Shown one piece after another: positions 57,920 to 64,000 of a DNA stretch of 64,000 nt. The position numbers and the translations under genes were made by a program. How positions within the stretch are numbered: position 1 is the first letter of the stretch; each line of letters begins with the position of its first letter. Source of the DNA: Duganella sp. SG902 (GTDB taxonomy: Bacteria; Pseudomonadota; Gammaproteobacteria; Burkholderiales; Burkholderiaceae_D); NCBI RefSeq assembly GCF_013376005.1, contig NZ_JABMJK010000015.1:62001-126000 (forward strand). Direction: 5' to 3'. The notes beneath the pieces were generated by a model. The model ran no database searches and had not been told where the DNA came from. It was given only the letters and a program-made list of their open reading frames with translations.

Positions 57920-59950
57920 TTGGCAAAGTGCAGACACCACGCATCCTGGAGAAGCGCCTGGCTGGGCGCGCTGATGGCGGCCGTCCTGTGCGCGCCCCTG
58001 CCGGCCCTGGCCCGGACCGAGCTGGACCGGCGCATCATGCAGCTGCGCGACCAGATGCGCCTGGTGCCCGACCAGTCGCTGGCCGAGTTGCTCGCGCTCC
58101 AGCCCGCGGCGCGCGCCGACACGCCGCGCGTCCAGGCCGAGCTGCTGGCGCAGATCGGCCTGGCCCGCAAGCACCTGAACCAGCTGGGCACGGCGGAAGC
58201 CACCGCCGAGCAGGTCATCGCCTACGGCAAGACCCTGCGCGACGACGTCATCGTGGCCAACGGCCTGCTGGCCAGGTCGGCCGTGCTGATCGCGCGCGAC
58301 GAGCGGGTCGCCGCGCACCGGCTGGCGTTCGAGGCGGAGCAACTGGCGCTGCGCGGCGGCGACCAGACGGTGCTGGTGCGGGCCGAGCTGGCGGTGGGCA
58401 CGGCCCACTCCGAGCAAGGCAACTTCCCGGCCGCGCTGGCCAAGCTGCAACTGGCGGTCGACCATGCGCGCCAGGTGGGCGACGACCCGATGCTGCTGTT
58501 CCACGCGCTGCGCGCGCTGACCAGCATGTACGTGCGGATCAAGGAGCGCGGCAAGGCCTTCGACACGCTGGCGGAACTGTCGGCCATGGCGGAGAAGCAA
58601 AGGCTGCCGATCCAGATGGTGCTGCTGAAAACCAGCGAGCATACCGTGGCCGGTTCGTTCGGCCAGCAGGACCGCGCCCTGCGCGCGCAGCTGGACAGCC
58701 TGGCGCTGCAGCGTCAATTGGGCGCGCGCCACATGCTGAACTCGACGCTGAACAATCTGGCCGACACCTACCTGAAGCGGCGCGACTACGCGCGCGCCGC
58801 CCATTACGCGACGGAGGCGCTGGCCTCCAGCAAGGGCCTGGACAACTTCGATGGCGACGCCACCGCCCACGTGAACCTGGGGCACGCCTACCTGGGCATG
58901 GGGCGCATGGCCGAAGGCAAGAAGAACTTCGAGGCCGGCCTGGCCTGGGTCGAGCAATCGCACAGCCTGCCGGATCAGCAGGAGATCCTGCTGGAATATG
59001 GCGAGGCGCTGGAGGACGCCGGCGACCTGGGCGGCGCGCTGGCCGCCTATCACCGCGAGCGCACCATCTCCAACAAGCTGTTTGAAACCAAGCGCCAGAA
59101 CACCATGCTGGAACTGCAGGAGCGCTACGAGGCGGACAAGAAGCAGCGCCAGATCGAATCGCTCAAGAGCGAGAACCAGCACCACCTGATGCAGCAGCGC
59201 GTGTGGTGGCTGCTGGCGGCCGTGTTCGCGCTGGCGTCGGTGGTGGTCGGCCTGCTGTACCGCAAGGTGCGGCAAGCCAACGCCTCGCTGGAAACCAAGA
59301 ACCTGGCGCTGAAGGAGCAATCGACGCTGGATCCGTTGACGGGGCTGTACAACCGCCGCTACTGCCACGAAGTCATGGCCGGCCTGGAGGCGAGGCCGGC
59401 GCAGGCCGGCGACAACCTGATCGGCGCGCTGTTCCTGCTGGACGTCGACCATTTCAAGCACATCAACGACAGCTACGGCCACGCCGCCGGCGACGCCGTG
59501 CTCAAGATGGTGGCAGGCAGCCTGCGCCAGGCGCTGCGCGACGCCGACCTGATCGTGCGCTGGGGCGGCGAGGAATTCCTCGCCTTCGTGCCGGCCGTTC
59601 CGCGCCAGCGCATCGACGAGATCGCGCGGCGCGTGCTGCTGGGCGTGTCGTCGCAATCGCTGCGCCACCAGGAGCGCGACATCTCGGTGCGGGTCTCGAT
59701 CGGCTACGCGCCCTTCCCGCTGGCGCCGGCCGGCGAGCCGCTGTCGTGGGAGCGGGTGGTGAACCTGACCGACATGGCGCTGTACCTGGCCAAGAGCAAC
59801 GGCCGCAACCGCGCCTACGGCGTGCGCGGCTTCGCCAACCTCCAGCGCACCTCGCTGGACGAGGTCGAGCAGGACCTGGACCGCGCCTGGCGCGCCGGCT
59901 ATGTGGACCTGAACCTGGTGATGGGCGCCGGCGAGGCCAGCCCCGCCTGA
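57920..59950 (+). CDS. TPR-GGDEF membrane diguanylate cyclase
   Basis: A 676-aa protein: signal peptide (WLGALMAAVLCAPLPALA), periplasmic TPR-like helices (about 35-395), a coiled coil (RQNTMLELQERYEADKKQRQIESLKSE), TM helix (VWWLLAAVFALASVVVGLLYR) and a C-terminal GGDEF domain with intact RWGGEEFLAF and an RxxD I-site (RDAD) five residues upstream. The start is TTG 57920 behind a GGGAG site; no better ATG precedes the signal peptide. It follows the chemoreceptor genes by 39 bp on the same strand. Predicted c-di-GMP producer with product inhibition. Confidence 0.9.
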   Translation: MAKCRHHASWRSAWLGALMAAVLCAPLPALARTELDRRIMQLRDQMRLVPDQSLAELLALQPAARADTPRVQAELLAQIGLARKHLNQLGTAEATAEQVIAYGKTLRDDVIVANGLLARSAVLIARDERVAAHRLAFEAEQLALRGGDQTVLVRAELAVGTAHSEQGNFPAALAKLQLAVDHARQVGDDPMLLFHALRALTSMYVRIKERGKAFDTLAELSAMAEKQRLPIQMVLLKTSEHTVAGSFGQQDRALRAQLDSLALQRQLGARHMLNSTLNNLADTYLKRRDYARAAHYATEALASSKGLDNFDGDATAHVNLGHAYLGMGRMAEGKKNFEAGLAWVEQSHSLPDQQEILLEYGEALEDAGDLGGALAAYHRERTISNKLFETKRQNTMLELQERYEADKKQRQIESLKSENQHHLMQQRVWWLLAAVFALASVVVGLLYRKVRQANASLETKNLALKEQSTLDPLTGLYNRRYCHEVMAGLEARPAQAGDNLIGALFLLDVDHFKHINDSYGHAAGDAVLKMVAGSLRQALRDADLIVRWGGEEFLAFVPAVPRQRIDEIARRVLLGVSSQSLRHQERDISVRVSIGYAPFPLAPAGEPLSWERVVNLTDMALYLAKSNGRNRAYGVRGFANLQRTSLDEVEQDLDRAWRAGYVDLNLVMGAGEASPA

Positions 59951-60008
59951 TTTCGCGGGCTCCCGGCGTCTTAGGCTACAATCCCGACTTTTCGCCGGAG
60001 TCGCGGAA

Positions 60009-60830
60009 ATGATGTTCAAGCTGCGATGGATGGGTTTTCTCGCCTGCGCCCTGTTTATATCGCCCTCGTCTGGATCGGCGCCCCCCGCGCCGCTGGAATT
60101 GCGCATCGCGGTGGTGTCGGATGGCCACGCCGCTTACTTCACCCGCCTGCTCGAAGCGTCGCTGAAGCTGATCAAGCAGCCCTACCATATCCAGTACGTG
60201 AAGGACATTCCCGCGCGTCGCATGTGGTGGATGCTGGGCAAGGACGACATCAATCTTTTCTACGGCATGCAGTCGAAGGAAAAGGATAACGACAGGCGGC
60301 TGGTTGTGGTGCGCCACGGTTTGACCAATGGCCTGATCGGCCAGCGCGTGCTGTTGATACGTCACGCCGACACCCAGGTTTTCGCCCAGGTTCGCTCGGT
60401 GGCGGATTTGAAGCGCACCGGACGCATCGCCGGGTTCGGCGCTGGCTGGGGCGACACCAAAGTGTGGAAGGCGGCGGGCTTGCCGCTGTACGAGCACGCC
60501 GCCCCGTGGAGCACGATTTACGCCATGGTGGCGGCGGGCAATCGCCACGTCGACTATCTGCCGCGCGGCGTGATCGAGGTGCTGGAAGAGGCGCGCCGGC
60601 ATCCCGAACTGGCGGTGGAACAGCACCTGCTATTGGAGTACCACGCCGACTTCGCCTACTACCTGAACCCATCGGTCGCGCACTACCGCCCCATTATCGA
60701 GCGCGCGCTGAGGGAAGCGGAGGCCACCGGTCTCAAGGCGCGCCTGATCGAAGAGGAATTCGGCGCGGACATCAAGGCGCTGAACCTGAACCGGCGTGTG
60801 CGCGTGCCACTCTCGATGCCGCCGGGCTGA
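60009..60830 (+). CDS. Periplasmic substrate-binding-like protein
   Basis: A 273-aa secreted protein: signal peptide (MMFKLRWMGFLACALFISPSSGSA), then a type-II periplasmic binding fold: LELRIAVVSDGHAAYFTRLLEASLKLIKQPYHIQYVKDIPARRMWWMLGKDDINLFYGM and LIGQRVLLIRHADTQVFAQVRSVADL. It resembles family-3-like solute-binding domains found alone in proteobacteria with many GGDEF proteins, where they may act as sensors rather than transporters. No ABC permease is nearby. CGGAG precedes the ATG. Its last 59 bp overlap the end of the convergent PepSY gene, with both frames open. Confidence 0.75.
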   Translation: MMFKLRWMGFLACALFISPSSGSAPPAPLELRIAVVSDGHAAYFTRLLEASLKLIKQPYHIQYVKDIPARRMWWMLGKDDINLFYGMQSKEKDNDRRLVVVRHGLTNGLIGQRVLLIRHADTQVFAQVRSVADLKRTGRIAGFGAGWGDTKVWKAAGLPLYEHAAPWSTIYAMVAAGNRHVDYLPRGVIEVLEEARRHPELAVEQHLLLEYHADFAYYLNPSVAHYRPIIERALREAEATGLKARLIEEEFGADIKALNLNRRVRVPLSMPPG

Positions 60831-62046
60831 GCGATCTGGCGCGCCGCTTGCGCGCCCAGATCCAGACGCCGGTCACACTCAACACGCCGACCATGATGCC
60901 GGCCGCGCTCATCAGCAGCTTGATCGGCCAGCCGCCGAGCGCGCCGCCGACCGCCGCGCGGTGTATCAGCGTGATCCAGGAGCGTATGGTGTCGCCGGCG
61001 GCGCCGCCGCTGGGCAGCCAGCGGCCCCGGAACTCGCCAGTATCTCCGTCAAACACAATCCGGGTCACGCCGTGCGTGCGCATCACGTCGAGCGAACTGC
61101 GGACGTCATACACGTACAGTCCAAGCTGGGGCACGTAGGCCAGCGTGTCCTCATCGTGGATGGTGAAGCCCAGCGTGGCCGCCTGGTCCGCCATCAGCCC
61201 GCGCGCGCGCTCGAGCGCGGCGGGCCACGCCAGCGCCGGCCGCAGCCGGGGCTGGGGCAGCGGCCGATAGGCGTCCTCTCCCGGTTGATGGGCGAACACC
61301 GCGCGCATCACCGGCTGGTAGACCTCGTTCAGGTTGAAGGCCACGCTGCTCCAGGCGATCACCAGCAGCATGGCCCACGGCCACAGGCCGCCGGCGCGGT
61401 GCAGGTCGAACACCAGCTTGTAGCCGCCCGCCGACCGCAGCCGCCATGCCGGCCACCAGCGCGCCGCCCACGACTTCGCCGCCGGACGCTGCGGCCGTGG
61501 CGGGAACGTCAGCCAGGCGCCGACAAAGCAATCCAGCGTCCACAACAACGCCACCACGCCGAACACATAGGTGCCGACCACCCCCAGCAGCAGCGAGGTG
61601 TGCAGCCGGTAGATGAACGGCATCCAGTTCTTGCGGCCCTGCGACAGATCGCCCCATTTGCGTGTGCCCAGCAATTCGCCGGTGTAGGGATTGAAGAATG
61701 CCTGGTCGTCGCGCGCCGTGCCATCCGGCGCCGGCGGCCGGCGTTTGATGGAATACATCAGGCTACGGCCCGGCTCGACGTGCAGCGCGGTGTAAGGCAG
61801 CAGCAGGTCCGGGAAATGCTCGAGCACGCTCTGCCGCAGCAGCAAGGGATCGAGCGGCGTGGCGCCGGGCGGCGCCGGCGCCAGCATCAACTCGGGCGCG
61901 GCCAGCGCTTCGAGCTCGTCGTTCCAGGCCAGCAGCGTGCCGCTCACACCGGCGATCAGCAGAAACGAGGCCAGCACCAGGCCCACGTAGCGATGCAGCA
62001 GCACCAGCAGGCCGCGCCCCGGCCACATCCTTGCAACCATGCTCAT
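60772..62046 (-). CDS. PepSY-associated iron-regulated membrane protein
   Basis: A 424-aa inner-membrane protein with the PepSY_TM plan: TM1 (YVGLVLASFLLIAGVSGTLLAWNDELEA), a periplasmic PepSY-like region, TM2-3 around SLLLGVVGTYVFGVVALLWTLDCFVGAWLTFPP and RAGGLWPWAMLLVIAWSSVAFNLNEVY, a second periplasmic domain and TM4 (IKLLMSAAGIMVGVLSVTGVWIWARKR). Such proteins accompany siderophore systems and may help periplasmic ferric-siderophore reduction. The ATG overlaps the stop of the ABC exporter gene (ATGA). The 3' end overlaps the convergent binding-protein gene by 59 bp. Confidence 0.9.
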   Translation of the reverse strand: MSMVARMWPGRGLLVLLHRYVGLVLASFLLIAGVSGTLLAWNDELEALAAPELMLAPAPPGATPLDPLLLRQSVLEHFPDLLLPYTALHVEPGRSLMYSIKRRPPAPDGTARDDQAFFNPYTGELLGTRKWGDLSQGRKNWMPFIYRLHTSLLLGVVGTYVFGVVALLWTLDCFVGAWLTFPPRPQRPAAKSWAARWWPAWRLRSAGGYKLVFDLHRAGGLWPWAMLLVIAWSSVAFNLNEVYQPVMRAVFAHQPGEDAYRPLPQPRLRPALAWPAALERARGLMADQAATLGFTIHDEDTLAYVPQLGLYVYDVRSSLDVMRTHGVTRIVFDGDTGEFRGRWLPSGGAAGDTIRSWITLIHRAAVGGALGGWPIKLLMSAAGIMVGVLSVTGVWIWARKRRARSLSPAASRVARAHAGSGSAP

Positions 62047-63695
62047 GCCGGATCGGCCTCCAACGCGCGGCCGCTCTGCGCCGATGGCGCGCGCCGCTCC
62101 TCCACCGCCACCACCTGGCCGTTCTCCAGGCGCACCAGACGGTCGGCCAGCGGGAAATAGCGGTCGTCGTGGGAGATCACCAGCACCGCCTTGCCCTGGG
62201 CGCGCAACTCGGGCAGCACTTCGCGGTAGAACACGTCCTTGAACACCGGGTCCTGGTCGGCCGCCCATTCGTCGAACACCAGGAATGGCCGGTCCTCCAG
62301 ATACGCCACCACCAGCGCCAGGCGCTTGCGCTGGCCCTGCGACAACGCGCGCGTGGTGAATGCGCCCTGCCGCACCTGCACCTTGTGCTGCAGGTGCAAT
62401 TTGGTCAGCAGCGCGTTGGCGCGCGCATCGCGCGCGGCGCTGGCATCGCCCAGCAAGCTGTCGAACAGATAGAAGTCGGAGAAAATCGCGCTGAAATGCT
62501 GGCGGTAGCGGTCGCGCCCCGCCTCGTTGACCGCCTCGCCGTTGACCACGATGCGCCCCTGTTCCGGCGCGTACAGGCCCACCAGCAGCTTGGCCAGCGT
62601 GGTCTTGCCGCTGCCGTTGCCGCCCACCAGGAAAGTGATCTGCCCGGGTGCGAAGTCGAGCCGGACCGGCCCCAGCGTGAAAATATCGTCAAGCACCTCG
62701 TGGTAGTAGCTGTGCCGCACGTCCTCCAGCGCCAGCCGGCGCAGCGGCGCCGGTGGCGCGCTGGCTTCCGGCGGCGCCGGCGGCAGGTCTTCGGCGATGG
62801 CGTCGATGCGGCGCGCCGAGACGCGCGCCAGGTTCAGCCGGGGCACGTTCAGCAGCAGGTTTTCCAGCGGCGTCACCATGTACAGAAACATCAATGCGAA
62901 ACCGGTCATGATGCGCGCGCGCTCCGGCGTGTCGCCTACCAGCACGAACAGCACCAACCCGATGAACGCGTAGACCAGGAAATTGCCCCAGCTGGCCGAG
63001 ACGGCGAAGATCGACGCCCCCAGCGTGCGCTCGCGCCGCACGGCCTCGATTGAGCCGCCCAGCACGGCTTCGGAGAACACCGCGCGCTTGTCGCGGTGCA
63101 GGCGCAGCTCCTTGGCGCCATCGACCAGCGCGCGGAAATAGTCGAACAGGCGGTCCTGCTCGCGCGCGGCCGCGTCCAGGTGGCCGATGGCGCGCAGATG
63201 GGCCAGGTGGTAGCCCAGGCCGCCCAGCCCGATCACCAGCACCGCCACGCAAAATACCAGCCACGACAGCCAGGCCATGTAGGCCAGGCAGCCCAGCACC
63301 ACGATGCCGTTGATGATCAGCGACGGCACGCTGACGAAAAATTCCGCCACCCGGGCGCTGTGCTCGGCCAGCGCCGACTGCACGCGCGCGCCGCCCAGCA
63401 GCTCCAGCTTGCGGTAGTCGGTGTCGGCCACCCGCGCGGAGATATACGTGCGCAGCTCGGCGTGCACGTGCTGGCTCAGGCGCTCGAACAGCACCGCGGC
63501 GAACATCCGCGCCACCATGGTGAGCACCGCCACGGCGGCAAACAGCCAAGCCAGGGCAGCGCGCTCCCCGGCCTCCGCCGTCAGCGCCGTGTTGACCTGC
63601 ACCAGCAACAGCACGCTGCAGACGCCCGAAATTACGCTGGCCAGCGCGGCCGCGACCAGCAGCCGGCGCGATTGCCTGATCAGATAAGACAGCAT
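62043..63695 (-). CDS. Cyclic-peptide/siderophore ABC exporter (PvdE/SyrD type)
   Basis: A 550-aa fused permease-ATPase half-transporter. The N-terminal membrane domain (about 1-310) has six helices, beginning LLVAAALASVISGVCSVLLLVQV; the ATPase has Walker A GGNGSGKTTL, signature LSQGQRKRLAL, Walker B FLVFDEWAADQDP and H-loop ISHDD. This is the PvdE/SyrD group that moves (lipo)peptide siderophores or their precursors across the inner membrane. AGGGA lies about 8 nt before the ATG. A PepSY gene follows with an overlapping start and a FhuF-like gene is divergent, so this is the edge of a siderophore locus continuing outside the window. Confidence 0.93.
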   Translation of the reverse strand: MLSYLIRQSRRLLVAAALASVISGVCSVLLLVQVNTALTAEAGERAALAWLFAAVAVLTMVARMFAAVLFERLSQHVHAELRTYISARVADTDYRKLELLGGARVQSALAEHSARVAEFFVSVPSLIINGIVVLGCLAYMAWLSWLVFCVAVLVIGLGGLGYHLAHLRAIGHLDAAAREQDRLFDYFRALVDGAKELRLHRDKRAVFSEAVLGGSIEAVRRERTLGASIFAVSASWGNFLVYAFIGLVLFVLVGDTPERARIMTGFALMFLYMVTPLENLLLNVPRLNLARVSARRIDAIAEDLPPAPPEASAPPAPLRRLALEDVRHSYYHEVLDDIFTLGPVRLDFAPGQITFLVGGNGSGKTTLAKLLVGLYAPEQGRIVVNGEAVNEAGRDRYRQHFSAIFSDFYLFDSLLGDASAARDARANALLTKLHLQHKVQVRQGAFTTRALSQGQRKRLALVVAYLEDRPFLVFDEWAADQDPVFKDVFYREVLPELRAQGKAVLVISHDDRYFPLADRLVRLENGQVVAVEERRAPSAQSGRALEADPA

Positions 63696-63715
63696 GAAAA
63701 TCCCTGTTAAGCGTC

Positions 63716-63740
63716 AAAAAAAGGACGGTGCGCCCGTCCT
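63716..63740 (-). terminator. Hairpin plus T7 tract in the ABC exporter leader
   Basis: AGGACGG (63722-63728) and CCGTCCT (63734-63740) form a 7-bp stem with a 5-nt loop. On the minus strand it is followed by seven T's (63722-63716). It resembles an intrinsic terminator but lies between the proposed promoter and the exporter ATG, so it could attenuate or stabilise the leader. Given the predicted start site it would be very close to the RNA 5' end, which argues against efficient termination. Confidence 0.45.
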
Positions 63741-63749
63741 GGCCCTATA

Positions 63750-63774
63750 GACGGGTGGCCCGGCCAGATGTTTA
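63750..63774 (-). promoter_or_regulatory. Iron-starvation ECF-sigma-like promoter for the ABC exporter
   Basis: On the minus strand TAAA (63774-63771) is followed after exactly 17 bp by CGTC (63753-63750). TAAA-N17-CGTC is the pattern reported for OrbS/PvdS-type iron-starvation sigma factors of siderophore genes. It lies 55 bp upstream of the exporter ATG. Confidence 0.55.
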
Positions 63775-63775
63775 C

Positions 63776-63800
63776 TAATTTTTGCGCCCCGCCAAGCGTC
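63776..63800 (+). promoter_or_regulatory. Divergent iron-starvation ECF-sigma-like promoter for the FhuF-like gene
   Basis: TAAT (63776-63779), 17 bp, CGTC (63797-63800) on the plus strand is a near-copy, facing away, of the element on the other strand; the two -35 parts are separated by one base. It lies about 42 bp upstream of the FhuF-like ATG. Confidence 0.5.
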
Positions 63801-63841
63801 TATGACGGCATGCAAACAATCAGATCTCCCGGGGTGCGGCC

Positions 63842-64000
63842 ATGATGACCGTGCTGGCCCCGATTTTTCGCGGCGAATGGGCGCCCTACGGGGCCGCCCT
63901 CAGCTGCGCATCCCCGCCGCCGTCCGCCGTGCCGCTGTCGGAACTGATCGCCAGCCCGGCGTTGTTGCGGCAGGCGTTGGCCGCGCACGGGCGCCAGTGC
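63842..64000 (+). CDS. FhuF-like siderophore-iron reductase, 3' truncated by window
   Basis: Only the first 53 codons are present (MMTVLAPIFRGEWAPYGAALSC...PSAVPLSELIASPALLRQAL). The pattern of a short LAPIF-type opening followed by (V/L)PLSELxxxPALL is that of the N-terminus of FhuF-family ferric-siderophore reductases, whose C-terminal 2Fe-2S cysteine motif lies outside the window. The divergent siderophore exporter and PepSY gene support this call. The start could be ATG 63842 or 63845; there is only a weak GGGG site upstream. Confidence 0.5.
   Translation, partial: MMTVLAPIFRGEWAPYGAALSCASPPPSAVPLSELIASPALLRQALAAHGRQC

Noticed and set aside
63696..63841. Classical Fur box in the siderophore intergenic region
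   Set aside because: No stretch resembling the GATAATGATAATCATTATC repeats was found; the ECF-sigma-like elements explain iron control better.

Overview
The window is about 64 kb of GC-rich (roughly two-thirds G+C) DNA, densely coding on both strands. It carries long TonB-dependent receptors next to a flavin-dependent halogenase, a PEP-CTERM protein, two-component-propeller (Y_Y_Y) sensors, AcnB, and many GGDEF/EAL proteins. This mix fits a betaproteobacterium of the Oxalobacteraceae (Massilia/Duganella/Janthinobacterium-like). That placement is inferred from gene content; no rRNA or tRNA is present.

Layout. 1-2852: the end of a class III aminotransferase, a class II aldolase-like protein lacking its metal ligands, and an acyl-CoA-dehydrogenase-fold flavoprotein. 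2859-6035 (minus): a XylR/DmpR/MopR-type sigma-54 activator followed by GNAT, membrane and VOC genes. 6036-16885: a palindromic activator site and a -24/-12 promoter in front of a six-gene operon. The operon encodes a benzaldehyde-type aldehyde dehydrogenase, a coniferyl-alcohol-dehydrogenase-like SDR, a DUF1302 outer-membrane protein, a DUF1329 protein, a YCF48-like beta-propeller, and a 1377-residue fusion of an RND/MMPL transporter with a type-B carboxylesterase. This looks like one phenol-responsive module for taking up, de-esterifying and oxidising lignin-like aromatic alcohols or esters. It is the most novel part of the window.

16943-26032: a diguanylate cyclase, a 5'-truncated Rpn/transposase-like remnant, acnB with a clear terminator, a small membrane protein and a PAS-GAF-GGDEF-EAL protein. 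26322-34206: a tiny TTG-start leader ORF translationally overlapping a tryptophan-halogenase-like gene, then two convergent TonB-dependent receptors separated by a strong terminator. 34381-38655: a PEP-CTERM protein, two small genes and a third TonB receptor.

38652-54365 (minus) is a signalling array: REC-GGDEF-EAL; REC-HisKA_3 kinase; propeller hybrid kinase; propeller diguanylate cyclase; NarL/FixJ regulator; TPR-PAS hybrid kinase; TonB receptor. Several genes overlap by ATGA. A NarL-type inverted repeat (core TAGGGAAATCCCTA, variants TAGGGATTTCCTGATA and TGTCAGGAAATCC) recurs in at least four of the intergenic regions, suggesting a local regulon.

54732-57880: two overlapping chemoreceptor genes behind a flagellar sigma-28-like promoter, then a TPR-GGDEF protein and a periplasmic binding protein. 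60772-64000: a siderophore locus with a PepSY iron-regulated membrane protein, a cyclic-peptide/siderophore ABC exporter and a divergent FhuF-like gene. The shared intergenic region holds two opposed TAA(A/T)-N17-CGTC elements of the iron-starvation ECF-sigma type.

No CRISPR array, tRNA, rRNA, intact insertion sequence or replication origin was seen.
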